From NCBI GenBank assembly GCA_015655355.1, contig JAATFG010000089.1, positions 1 through 38,310 on the forward strand: 38,310 nucleotides of DNA. The letters are read 5' to 3'. Made by a program: the position numbers and the translations under genes. Each line of letters starts with the position of its first letter. The first letter of the stretch is position 1. This DNA is from Lysobacterales bacterium (GTDB lineage: Bacteria; Pseudomonadota; Gammaproteobacteria; Xanthomonadales; Xanthomonadaceae). Below are positions 1 to 7,684 of this stretch, piece by piece. The notes beneath the pieces are model-generated. The model was not told the origin of the DNA. It worked only from the letters and a program-made list of their open reading frames with translations, and did no database searches.

Positions 1-1025
1 AAGCCGCAGCGGAAGCCGAAACCCATCGCTTCCGAGCTTTCCGGCTCGAAGCGCAGCGCGGCATCGTTGAGGCGCAGTTTTTCCAGCGATTCGCGCAGCG
101 CCGGGTAATCCTCAGCATCGACCGGGAACAGGCCGGCGAACACGCGCGGCTGCATTTCCTGGAAGCCCGGCAGCGGATGCGGCGCCGGATCGCTGGCGAG
201 CGTCAACGTGTCGCCGACCGGCGCGCCGTGCACGTCTTTCACGCTCGCGGTGATCCAGCCCACTTCGCCGGCGCCGAGCTTCTTCAGCTCCTTGCGCTTC
301 GGCGTGAACACGCCGACCTTGTCCACCTGGTGCGTGCGGCCGGTGGACATCACCAGGATCTTCGTGCCGGGCGTGATTTCGCCCTGCATCACCCGCACCA
401 GCGAGACCACGCCCATGTAGTTGTCGAACCACGAGTCGACGATCAGCGCCTGCAGCTTGTCGGTGTCGCGCGGCTTCGGCGGCGGGATGCGCTTGACGAT
501 GGCTTCCAGCACCAGATCCACGTTCAAGCCGGTTTTGGCGCTGACCGCGACCGCGTCGCTGGCATCGATGCCGATGACCGCTTCGATTTCCGCTTTCGCG
601 CGTTCGGGGTCGGCGGTCGGCAGGTCGATCTTGTTCAACACCGGCACGACTTCGAGGCCCTGCTCGACCGCGGTATAGCAGTTGGCGACCGATTGCGCCT
701 CGACGCCTTGCGCCGCATCGACCACCAGCAGCGCGCCTTCGCACGCGGCCAGCGAACGCGACACTTCATAGCTGAAGTCGACGTGGCCGGGCGTGTCGAT
801 GAAATTCAGTTGGTAGGTCTGGCCGTCTTTCGCGGTGTACGGCAGCGACACCGACTGCGCCTTGATGGTGATGCCGCGCTCGCGCTCGATCGGGTTGGAG
901 TCGAGCACCTGCGCCTCCATCTCGCGCGCTTCGAGGCCGCCGCAAAGCTGGATGATGCGGTCGGCCAGCGTGCTCTTGCCGTGGTCGACGTGGGCGATGA
1001 TCGAAAAATTGCGGATGTTCTGCAT
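1..1025 (-). CDS. lepA: Elongation factor 4 (LepA), C-terminal part outside the window
   Basis: A ribosome-bound translational GTPase that back-translocates or remodels stalled or initiating ribosomes. The reading frame opens at an ATG at 1025 ([10 protein letters not shown]) and runs off the left edge after about 341 codons; the full protein is usually about 600 residues, so the C-terminal half is missing only because of the window edge. All five GTPase motifs are present: G1 HVDHGKST (residues 12-19), G2 within ERERGITI, G3 DTPGHVDF, G4 NKID and G5 SAKTG, followed by the start of domain II. It lies downstream of the degP-type gene on the same strand, as in the rpoE-rseA-mucD-lepA order of xanthomonads. 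A -10-like GATAAT (1073-1078) upstream suggests it also has its own promoter. Confidence 0.97.
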   Translation of the reverse strand, partial: MQNIRNFSIIAHVDHGKSTLADRIIQLCGGLEAREMEAQVLDSNPIERERGITIKAQSVSLPYTAKDGQTYQLNFIDTPGHVDFSYEVSRSLAACEGALLVVDAAQGVEAQSVANCYTAVEQGLEVVPVLNKIDLPTADPERAKAEIEAVIGIDASDAVAVSAKTGLNVDLVLEAIVKRIPPPKPRDTDKLQALIVDSWFDNYMGVVSLVRVMQGEITPGTKILVMSTGRTHQVDKVGVFTPKRKELKKLGAGEVGWITASVKDVHGAPVGDTLTLASDPAPHPLPGFQEMQPRVFAGLFPVDAEDYPALRESLEKLRLNDAALRFEPESSEAMGFGFRCG

Positions 1026-1072
1026 GAGGGCGGCAAATGCCGTCGCGTGAGGCGGGAAAGGGGAAGCGCGGC

Positions 1073-1101
1073 ATTATCGCACAGCCAACCCGGAAGGCTT
1101 G
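1073..1101 (-). promoter_or_regulatory. Possible lepA promoter
   Basis: On the minus strand a GATAAT hexamer (1073-1078) is preceded at 17 bp by CAAGCC (1096-1101), a poor -35. The predicted transcript would begin about 40-45 bases before the lepA ATG. The -10 is convincing, the -35 is not. Confidence 0.35.
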
Positions 1102-1240
1102 GTTCCTTGCAGGAAGGCCGGGTTGCCGTGGGTGCTTCCGTTTTCCGCAGTCGGGGGCGACGGGCTCATGACCTACGACGATGATCGCGCTCGCCCCACA
1201 ATGCGGAAAGCCGGGTCACCCATGGCAACCCGGCCTTCTT
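1087..1240 (-). repeat. Nested inverted repeats between degP and lepA
   Basis: The gap between the degP stop and lepA carries several copies of a CCGGGTT/AACCCGG core. Arms 1113-1127 and 1224-1238 are a perfect 15-bp inverted repeat, extending to 24 bp with two mismatches (1111-1134 against 1217-1240). Inside lies a second pair (TTTTCCGCA at 1141-1149 with TGCGGAAAG at 1202-1210). Two shorter alternatives compete for the same arms: 1209-1216 with 1228-1235 and 1087-1093 with 1118-1124. The hairpin nearest degP is followed only by CTTT, so it is a weak terminator at best. Function is unknown. Confidence 0.75.
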
Positions 1241-1263
1241 CCGACTGTCACTGTTCCGCGAAC

Positions 1264-2772
1264 TCAGTTCGAGTCGTCGCTGCCTTCATCGTCGGAACCG
1301 TCGCCGGCCGTGACGGTCACGTAGCTGCTGCGACCGCGCGGATCGCGTACCAGCAGCATCACCACGCTTCCGGGCTTGGTGCCGGCGATGGCCTTGTCGA
1401 ATTCGGCCACGCTGTTGACCGGGGTGCGACCGACACGGGTGATGACCAGCCCCGGTTGCAGGCGGGCTTCGGCCGCCGGACCTTCGGCATCGACGATCTG
1501 CACGCCGCCGCCTGCCTGCTTGCGCTGCGCCGGATCGAGATCGGCGAGCGACAGGCCGAGCAATGCTTCGGCATCGTTGCCGGGGCCTCCGGCCATCGCC
1601 GCGTCCTGCGCACCGAGCGTCGCATCGAGCGTACGCAGCTTGCCGTCACGCCACACGCCGAGGCCCACTTTGCTTCCCGGGGCCATCGCAGCGATCAGCG
1701 GCGGCAGCTCGGCCGACGAATCCACGCTCTTGCCATTGACGGTACGCACCACGTCGCCCTGCTGCAAACCCGCCTTTTCCGCCGGGCTGCCGGGCACGAC
1801 CTCACGGATCAACGCGCCGCGCTCGTCCGGCAAGCCGAACGCCTTGGCCTTGTCGCCATCCAGCTCCTGCAAGTACGCGCCGAGCTGGGCGCGGCTGACC
1901 TTGCCGGTCTTCTTGATCTGGTCGGCGGCGCTGACCGCCAGGTTGATCGGAATGGCGAAGCTGACGCCCATGTAGCCGCCGCTGCGCGAGAAAATCTGCG
2001 AATTGATGCCGACCACTTCGCCGCTGGTGTTGAGCAGCGGGCCGCCGGAATTGCCCGGATTGATCGCCACGTCGGTCTGGATGAAAGGCACGTATTGCTG
2101 GCCGTTTTCCGGCGTGCTGCGGCCGACCGCGCTGATGATGCCCGCCGTCACCGAGTGATCGAGGCCGAACGGCGAGCCGATCGCCACCGCCCACTGCCCC
2201 GGCTTGAGCTGGTCGGAATTGCCGATGCGCACGCTCGGCAGATCCTTCGCATCGATCTTCAGCACCGCGACGTCGTACTGCTCGTCGCTGCCGACCACCT
2301 TGGCCTTGAATTCGCGCTTGTCCGACAGCTTCACCGTGACCGTGTCGGCGCCATCGACGACGTGGCGGTTGGTCAGCACGTAGCCATCGGGCGAAATGAT
2401 GAAGCCGCTACCCATCGCCATGCCGCCACGCGACTGTCCGGGCTGCGGGAAACCGGGGCCGAAGAAGCGGCGGAAGAATTCCGGCATGTCGTCGTCATCG
2501 CCGCCCATGCCCGGCGGCACGTTCTGCATGCGCACTTTCTTCGGCGTGGTCTTGGCGGTGATGTTGACCACGCCGGGGCCGACCACTTCGACCAGCCGGG
2601 TGAAATCCGGCAGGCCGGTGACGATCTGCGGCGCACTGCTTTGCGCGATCGAACCGACCACCGCCGGTGCGCTGGCCGTGGGCGCCGCGGCATCGTTCGG
2701 GCGCGCGCAGGCGGCCAGCGGGGACGTCAGGATCAAAAGGCCGAGCAGGCCGTTGCGGACATGGGGATTCAT
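1264..2772 (-). CDS. DegP/MucD-type periplasmic serine protease (Do family), predicted lipoprotein
   Basis: Trypsin-like protease and chaperone that handles misfolded envelope proteins. With the ATG at 2772 the product is 502 residues. It has a short signal sequence ending in a lipobox, LAAC with Cys22, so it is probably a lipoprotein; Ala at +2 favours the outer membrane. The catalytic triad is visible: His137 in TNRHVVDGAD, Asp167 in YDVAVLKID and Ser242 in NPGNSGGPL. Two PDZ domains follow (about residues 290-380 and 400-490), and the tail is acidic. An AAAGG about 10 bases upstream supports this start; ATG 2781 is an alternative. It is the third gene of the sigma-E operon, the place mucD holds in Xanthomonas. 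Confidence 0.95.
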   Translation of the reverse strand: MNPHVRNGLLGLLILTSPLAACARPNDAAAPTASAPAVVGSIAQSSAPQIVTGLPDFTRLVEVVGPGVVNITAKTTPKKVRMQNVPPGMGGDDDDMPEFFRRFFGPGFPQPGQSRGGMAMGSGFIISPDGYVLTNRHVVDGADTVTVKLSDKREFKAKVVGSDEQYDVAVLKIDAKDLPSVRIGNSDQLKPGQWAVAIGSPFGLDHSVTAGIISAVGRSTPENGQQYVPFIQTDVAINPGNSGGPLLNTSGEVVGINSQIFSRSGGYMGVSFAIPINLAVSAADQIKKTGKVSRAQLGAYLQELDGDKAKAFGLPDERGALIREVVPGSPAEKAGLQQGDVVRTVNGKSVDSSAELPPLIAAMAPGSKVGLGVWRDGKLRTLDATLGAQDAAMAGGPGNDAEALLGLSLADLDPAQRKQAGGGVQIVDAEGPAAEARLQPGLVITRVGRTPVNSVAEFDKAIAGTKPGSVVMLLVRDPRGRSSYVTVTAGDGSDDEGSDDSN

Positions 2773-2860
2773 CGAGTGCATGCCTTTGCGTGTTGTCGAG
2801 TCGTGATTGTTTCGGAACGTGGCACGCCCGCGTCGCGGGCGACGTGCGTCAGACCGCATA

Positions 2861-3664
2861 TCAGCGCTGCGGTTCCGCCGGCGGCAGTTGCAGCGGCGCC
2901 TGCGGTGCGAACGGATGCGCTTCGTTCAGCCCGGCCGCGCTGTCGAAGCTGGCATTGAACGCGCTGTTCGACGGCTGCAGCAGCGAATGCGGCCACGGCT
3001 TGGCCTGCGCATGCGCCGGCATTTCCGGCGCGGCGAACGGATCGGCCGGGGTTGCCTGCACGCTGGCGACGGCGGTTTCCGGCGACGCATCGGCCTGGAG
3101 TTGCGCCGGCGGCACCGCGATGACCTTCTTCGCACGCGGCCGGTCCACCGCGATGCGCGACGCATGCGGCGCCGGCGCGGCAACCTGTGCCAGCGCCCGG
3201 ACTTCGGGCGCGGCGGTTTCCTTCGCCACCGCGACCGGAGCCGGCACTGGCGCGTCGGCGACGGGCGCGGCCGCGACCTGCGGTGCCGTCGGCGCACTGT
3301 GCGGATGCTGCGGCCACGCAACGAACACCGCGAACGCCGCGAACGACGCCGCCAGCGCGCCGCCGCCCCAGCGCAGCCAGGGCGTGCGCGAAGCGCGCCG
3401 CTGCGGCACGGCCTCGCCGGCGATGGCGATTGCGATCCGTTCGGCGAAATCCGCGGCAACCGGCGCGAGCGCGCGGCCACGCAGCACCTCGCCGGCCAGA
3501 TGCCAGCGATCCCACTGCGCGCCCAGTTCGCCGTCGTGGTGCAGGCGGCGCAGCAGGAACCGCGCCTGGTCGGCCTGCAGTTCGCCGTCCATCAGCATCG
3601 ACAGCTGCTGGCGGTGGTAGTCGTCGAACTTGTCGACGGCATCGATGGTGTTTTCGGCAGTCAT
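2861..3664 (-). CDS. rseA: Anti-sigma-E factor RseA family, long Ala/Pro-rich periplasmic tail
   Basis: Inner-membrane protein that holds RpoE inactive until regulated proteolysis releases it. The 267-residue product has an RseA N-terminal domain (LSMLMDGEL at 21-29 and a following helical region to about 65), one membrane segment (about 99-117) and a periplasmic region of roughly 150 residues rich in Ala and Pro. The start codon overlaps the rpoE stop (ATGA at 3661-3664), so the two are translationally coupled. Sequence outside the N-terminal domain is low-complexity and I cannot assign a fold to it. No rseB-like gene follows; the next gene is the DegP-type protease. Confidence 0.9.
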   Translation of the reverse strand: MTAENTIDAVDKFDDYHRQQLSMLMDGELQADQARFLLRRLHHDGELGAQWDRWHLAGEVLRGRALAPVAADFAERIAIAIAGEAVPQRRASRTPWLRWGGGALAASFAAFAVFVAWPQHPHSAPTAPQVAAAPVADAPVPAPVAVAKETAAPEVRALAQVAAPAPHASRIAVDRPRAKKVIAVPPAQLQADASPETAVASVQATPADPFAAPEMPAHAQAKPWPHSLLQPSNSAFNASFDSAAGLNEAHPFAPQAPLQLPPAEPQR

Positions 3665-4284
3665 CGGTTCTTCTCCCGTGCAACACTGCGGTTGGTGGCC
3701 GGCGCGTCGTCGAGCAGCGGCCGCAATTCGGTGTCGATGGCATCGCGCGCACGGAAGATGCGCGAGCGCACCGTGCCGATCGGGCAGGCCATTTTTTCCG
3801 CGATTTCCTCGTAGCTCAAACCTTCGACCTCGCGCAGGGTGATCGCCTCGCGCAATTCCGCAGGCAAGCGTTCGACCGCGCGCATCACCGTTTGTTCCAG
3901 CTCCTGGCGCATCAGTTCGCGCTCGGGCGTGTCGTTGTCGCGCAGGCGGGTGCCGGCGTCGTACTGTTCGGCGTCGCTGGCCTCGATGTCGTCCAGCGGC
4001 GGGCGGCGATTCTGCGCAACGAGATGGTTCTTCGCGGTGTTCACGGCGATCCGGTGCAGCCAGGTGTAGAACTGGGCATCGCCGCGGAAATTGCCGAGCG
4101 CGCGATACGCGCGCAGGAAAGCTTCCTGGGCGATGTCCTGGGCCTCGGACCAGTCGTGCACGTAGCGCCCGGCCAGGGCCACGATCCGGTGCTGGTACTT
4201 GCGCACCAGCAGGTCGAAGGCCGCGCTGTCGCCGCGCTGCACGCGCCCGACCAGTTCGAGGTCGGAATCGGTAGATGAATTCAC
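3661..4284 (-). CDS. rpoE: RNA polymerase sigma factor RpoE (AlgU type)
   Basis: ECF sigma factor for the envelope-stress regulon, 207 residues. Sigma region 2 contains DIAQEAFLRAYRALGNF and the promoter-melting segment FYTWLHRIAVNTAKN; region 4 contains the helix-turn-helix LSYEEIAEKMACPIGTVRSR near residues 155-175. The start is a GTG at 4282-4284 preceded by AGGG; no in-frame ATG lies close by. It overlaps rseA by four bases. A sigma-E-like promoter sits directly upstream, consistent with autoregulation. Confidence 0.96.
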   Translation of the reverse strand: MNSSTDSDLELVGRVQRGDSAAFDLLVRKYQHRIVALAGRYVHDWSEAQDIAQEAFLRAYRALGNFRGDAQFYTWLHRIAVNTAKNHLVAQNRRPPLDDIEASDAEQYDAGTRLRDNDTPERELMRQELEQTVMRAVERLPAELREAITLREVEGLSYEEIAEKMACPIGTVRSRIFRARDAIDTELRPLLDDAPATNRSVAREKNR

Positions 4285-4293
4285 TGAAGCCCT

Positions 4294-4320
4294 GTGACAA
4301 CGGGTTTGGAGGAAAGTTCA
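4294..4320 (-). promoter_or_regulatory. Candidate sigma-E autoregulatory promoter of rpoE
   Basis: On the minus strand TGAACTTT (4313-4320) is followed, 15 bases after AACTT, by GTCAC (4294-4298), close to the sigma-E pattern GAACTT-N15/16-GTC. The same TGAACTT(T)TCCTC block occurs a second time further upstream (about 4337-4355). The predicted start lies only a few bases before the GTG codon, so the upstream copy may serve instead or as well. Confidence 0.5.
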
Positions 4321-4363
4321 GCGCCGTGCGCGACGGCTGCCGAGGAAAAGTTCAAACGGCCAT

Positions 4364-4394
4364 TTGACTGCGCCCGAACCAGCCGGAATGATAG
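4364..4394 (+). promoter_or_regulatory. Weak candidate promoter of the fadB-like gene
   Basis: TTGACT (4364-4369) and TGATAG (4389-4394) are separated by 19 bases, 35 bases before the chosen start codon. The -35 is good; the -10 and the spacing are marginal. Confidence 0.3.
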
Positions 4395-4429
4395 TGACTT
4401 TCCCCATACCTGAACGAATGGAGATGTAT

Positions 4430-6511
4430 ATGGCGACCAACTTCGATGGGTTGCGATTCAGCCACTGGAAGACCGAACTGCGCGATGACGGCATCCTCGT
4501 CGTCTCGTTCGATCGCGCCGGCGCGTCGGTCAACGCCTTCTCGCAGGACGCGCTGATCGAACTGGGCACCCTGATCGAGCGCGTGCAGCTGGAAAAACCC
4601 AAGGGCCTGGTGATCCGTTCGGCCAAGGCCAACGGCTTCATCGCCGGCGCCGACCTCAAGGAGTTCCAGGAATTCGACCGCAACGGCACCACCAACGACG
4701 CGATCCGCCGCGGCCAGCTGACGTTCCAGAAGATCGCCGAACTGCCCTTCCCGACCGTCGCCGCGATCCACGGCTTCTGCATGGGCGGCGGTACCGAAAT
4801 CTCGCTGGCCTGCAAATACCGCGTCGCCTCGAACGATCCGTCGACCAAGATCGGCCTGCCGGAAGTGAAGCTCGGCATCTTCCCCGGCTGGGGCGGCAGT
4901 TCGCGCCTGCCGCGGCTGGTCGGCGCGCCGGCGGCGATGGACGCGATGCTCACCGGGCGCAATCTGTCGGCGGCCGCCGCGCGCGGCATGGGCCTGGTGG
5001 ACAAGGTCGTCGCGCCGGAGGAATTGCTCGACGCGGCGATCAAGCTGCTGAAAACCGGCGTGCAACGTCCGTTCAAGCAACGCGCGCTGGCGTGGGCGAC
5101 CAATACCTGGCTGGCGCGGCAATTGCTCGCGCCGCAGATGGTCAAGCAGGTCGCGCGCAAGGCGCCGAAGGCGCACTACCCGTCGCCGCATGCGCTGATC
5201 GCGACGTGGAAGAACTTCGGCGGCAAGGGCATTTACGGCCGCCTCGACGCCGAACGCCGCGCGGTGGTCAAGCTCGCCTCGACGCCGACCGCGCACAACC
5301 TGGTGCGCATCTTCTTCCTGATGGAGCAGATGAAGGGTTTGGGCGGCGACACCCCGCACGACATCAAGCACGTGCACGTGGTCGGCGCCGGCGTGATGGG
5401 CGGCGACATCGCCACGTGGAGCGCGTACCGCGGCTTCGACGTCACCGTTCAGGACCGCGAGCAGCGCTTCATCGACGGCGCGCTGGCGCGCGCGCAGGAA
5501 CTGTTCGCCAGGCGGGTCAAGGACGAAACCAAGCGCGCCGCGGTCGCCGCGCGTTTGCAGGGCGACTTGAACGGCGATGGCGTGGCCAAGGCCGACCTGA
5601 TCGTCGAAGCGATCATCGAGAATCCGGAGGCCAAGCGCGACCTCTATCAATCGCTGGAACCGAAGCTCAAGGACAACGCGATCCTCTCGACCAACACCTC
5701 GTCGATTCCGCTGACCGAACTGCGCGAGCACATCGCCAAGCCGGCGCAGTTCGCCGGCCTGCACTTCTTCAATCCGGTCGCGCAGATGCCGCTGGTGGAA
5801 ATCATCCGCCACGACCAGTTGAGCGAGGAAACCGAGAAGCGCCTGGCCGCGTTCTGCAAGGCCATCGACAAGCTGCCGGTGCCGGTGAAAGGCACGCCGG
5901 GCTTCCTGGTCAACCGCATCCTGTTCCCGTACATGCTGGAGGCGGCGACGATGTTCGCCGAAGGCATTCCTGGCGCGGCCATCGACAAGGCCGCGACCAG
6001 GTTCGGCATGCCGATGGGGCCGATCGAGCTGATCGACACCGTCGGCCTCGACGTCGCCTACGGCGTCAACAAGGAGTTGGCGCCGTTCCTCGGCCTCGAC
6101 GTGCCGCCAGCGCTGGCGCAGGCGCCGCAGCAGGGCCAGCGCGGCAAGAAGGACGGCCAGGGCCTGTACAAATGGGAGCAGACCGAGCGCGGCAGCAAGC
6201 CGGTCAAGCCGGAATTGCCGAAGGACTACACCGCGCCGGACAACCTCGAAGACCGCCTGATCCTGCCCTACCTCAACGAAGCGGTCGCGTGCCTGCACGA
6301 CGGCGTGGTCGAAAGCACCGACCTGCTCGATGCCGGCGCGATCTTCGGCACCGGCTTCGCTCCGTTCCGCGGCGGCCCGATCGAACACATCCGCGCGGTC
6401 GGCGCCGATGCGCTGCTGGAAAAGCTCAAGGCGCTGGAAGCGAAATACGGCAAGCGCTTCGCGCCGCGCCCGGGCTGGGACTCGCCGCTGCTGCGCCTGC
6501 CGACAGCGTGA
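4430..6511 (+). CDS. FadB/FadJ-type multifunctional enoyl-CoA hydratase / 3-hydroxyacyl-CoA dehydrogenase
   Basis: Alpha subunit of fatty-acid beta-oxidation: hydrates trans-2-enoyl-CoA and oxidises the resulting 3-hydroxyacyl-CoA with NAD. The 693-residue product begins at ATG 4430, with GGAG six bases before it; two in-frame ATGs lie just upstream (4418, 4424). Residues 1-200 are a crotonase domain with oxyanion segment GADLKEF, GGGTEIS and LPEVKLGIFPG, so both catalytic glutamates are kept. From about 315 comes the Rossmann motif GAGVMGGDIA, then catalytic His in HFFNPVAQMP and the C-terminal dehydrogenase domains with PGFLVNRI. No thiolase gene (fadA) is adjacent. It is slightly shorter than E. 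coli FadB (729 residues). Confidence 0.94.
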   Translation: MATNFDGLRFSHWKTELRDDGILVVSFDRAGASVNAFSQDALIELGTLIERVQLEKPKGLVIRSAKANGFIAGADLKEFQEFDRNGTTNDAIRRGQLTFQKIAELPFPTVAAIHGFCMGGGTEISLACKYRVASNDPSTKIGLPEVKLGIFPGWGGSSRLPRLVGAPAAMDAMLTGRNLSAAAARGMGLVDKVVAPEELLDAAIKLLKTGVQRPFKQRALAWATNTWLARQLLAPQMVKQVARKAPKAHYPSPHALIATWKNFGGKGIYGRLDAERRAVVKLASTPTAHNLVRIFFLMEQMKGLGGDTPHDIKHVHVVGAGVMGGDIATWSAYRGFDVTVQDREQRFIDGALARAQELFARRVKDETKRAAVAARLQGDLNGDGVAKADLIVEAIIENPEAKRDLYQSLEPKLKDNAILSTNTSSIPLTELREHIAKPAQFAGLHFFNPVAQMPLVEIIRHDQLSEETEKRLAAFCKAIDKLPVPVKGTPGFLVNRILFPYMLEAATMFAEGIPGAAIDKAATRFGMPMGPIELIDTVGLDVAYGVNKELAPFLGLDVPPALAQAPQQGQRGKKDGQGLYKWEQTERGSKPVKPELPKDYTAPDNLEDRLILPYLNEAVACLHDGVVESTDLLDAGAIFGTGFAPFRGGPIEHIRAVGADALLEKLKALEAKYGKRFAPRPGWDSPLLRLPTA

Positions 6512-6527
6512 TTCGCCAGCGCGGGCC

Positions 6528-6555
6528 GGGCGCGTCGCAACACGCGCCCTTTTTT
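6528..6555 (+). terminator. Intrinsic terminator of the fadB-like gene
   Basis: An 8-bp GC-rich stem, GGGCGCGT with ACGCGCCC, closes a 6-base loop and is followed by six T (6550-6555), 17 bases after the stop codon. Confidence 0.85.
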
Positions 6556-6632
6556 GCTACTGCAATCATGGAACCGGCACGCGCCGCTTCGGCATAATCC
6601 GTACAGTCCCCCAACCCCGACATACGCGAAAC

Positions 6633-6806
6633 ATGTTCAACCTCACTGCGCCCACCTCGGGCACGTTCTTCCTGGCCCTCGTCCTCGGCGGCGTCGGCGT
6701 CGCCGCCAAGTTGCACTACATCCCGGTGCTGCAGCACTATGCGTTCTGGATCGTCTGCGCCGGGCTGGTGGTGATGCTGGTCGGCAACCTGTTCAAGGGT
6801 TTGTAA
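6633..6806 (+). CDS. Small two-helix membrane protein of unknown function
   Basis: A 57-residue open frame starting MFNLTAPTSG. It is almost wholly hydrophobic with two predicted membrane helices (about 11-25 and 33-54) separated by the short polar turn KLHYIPVLQHY. No clear Shine-Dalgarno sequence precedes the ATG. It stands alone between two terminators, so it is probably a single-gene transcript. I do not recognise a named family; the clean hydrophobic pattern and independent terminator argue that it is real. Confidence 0.65.
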   Translation: MFNLTAPTSGTFFLALVLGGVGVAAKLHYIPVLQHYAFWIVCAGLVVMLVGNLFKGL

Positions 6807-6828
6807 TCGTCACCCAAGCACGGACAAG

Positions 6829-6857
6829 AAAAAGCCGCGCAAATGCGCGGCTTTTTT
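6829..6857 (+). terminator. Bidirectional intrinsic terminator
   Basis: A 12-bp stem, AAAAAGCCGCGC with GCGCGGCTTTTT, closes on AAAT. It can stop the small membrane-protein gene on the plus strand and the ABC-transporter operon on the minus strand. Confidence 0.9.
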
Positions 6858-6874
6858 GTTCGCGCCTTTTCCGG

Positions 6875-7684
6875 TCAGGCCTGGCGCATGTAGGCGCGTA
6901 CCGTCAACGGCGCGAAGATCGCCACGACGACCAGCGCACCCAGCAGGGTGAGCCAGAAATCCGCGCCGATGGCGCCGCTGTTGCCGAGTTCGCGCACCGC
7001 CGACACCAGGTGCGACACCGGATTGAAGTTCACGAACACCTGCAGCCAGCCCGGCATGGTGTGCGCCGGCACGAAGGCATTGGACAAGAACGTCAGCGGA
7101 AACAGCACCAGCATGCCGATGCCCTGCACGCTGGAGGCCGTGCGCGCCATCATGCCGAGGAAAGCGAAAATCCAGCTCAGGCACCACGCCGCGAACATCA
7201 CCAGCAAGGCGCCGAGCACGATGGCCGGGCTGGGCCGGTAGCCCATCAGCACGCCCATCACCAGCGTGAGCACGGTGGCGATGGCGAAACGCACGGTGTC
7301 GGCCAGCAAGGCCCCGGCCAATGGCGCGATGCGCGCGATCGGCAACGTGCGGAAGCGGTTGAACACGCCTTTTTCCATGTCCTCGCGCAATTGCACGCCG
7401 GTGGCCAGCGAAGTGCCGATCACGGTCTGCACCAGGATGCCGGGGATGATGATCGGCAGGTAGCTGTGCACGTTGCCCGAAATCGCGCCGCCGAAGATGT
7501 AGGTGAACATCAAGGTGAAGAGAACTGGCTGCAGGGTCACGTCGAAGAACTGCTCCGGCGTGCGCCGCATCTTGAGCAGGCCGCGCCAGGCCATGACCTG
7601 CGACTGGTGCAATGTCTGCATCAGGCCGACGCGGTTTTTCAGCGCCGGCCGCGTGGCGGGCACGGGGGGTTGCGTTTCAAGCAT
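6875..7684 (-). CDS. ABC-2 type transporter permease (DrrB-like)
   Basis: Membrane half of an exporter. The 269-residue protein has an amphipathic N-terminal region, then about six membrane helices with the ABC-2 pattern: LQPVLFTLMFTYIFGGAISG in helix 1 and a conserved loop FPLTFLSNAFVPAHTMPGWL before the last helices. It overlaps the end of the ATPase gene by 8 bases and is the last gene of an operon. Homologues export drugs, glycolipids or polysaccharides; the substrate here cannot be told from sequence. Confidence 0.92.
   Translation of the reverse strand: MLETQPPVPATRPALKNRVGLMQTLHQSQVMAWRGLLKMRRTPEQFFDVTLQPVLFTLMFTYIFGGAISGNVHSYLPIIIPGILVQTVIGTSLATGVQLREDMEKGVFNRFRTLPIARIAPLAGALLADTVRFAIATVLTLVMGVLMGYRPSPAIVLGALLVMFAAWCLSWIFAFLGMMARTASSVQGIGMLVLFPLTFLSNAFVPAHTMPGWLQVFVNFNPVSHLVSAVRELGNSGAIGADFWLTLLGALVVVAIFAPLTVRAYMRQA

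Noticed and set aside
1-1025. LepA looks truncated, and so does IleS at the other end
   Set aside because: Both frames run off the window edges; there is no sign of gene breakage.
1099-2958. A 619-codon plus-strand open frame opposite degP
   Set aside because: It is the antisense shadow of a well-supported gene in GC-rich DNA; its translation is Arg/Ala/His-rich with no domain.
4352-6388. A 678-codon minus-strand open frame opposite the fadB-like gene
   Set aside because: Codon-bias shadow; the plus-strand frame has all catalytic motifs of the family.
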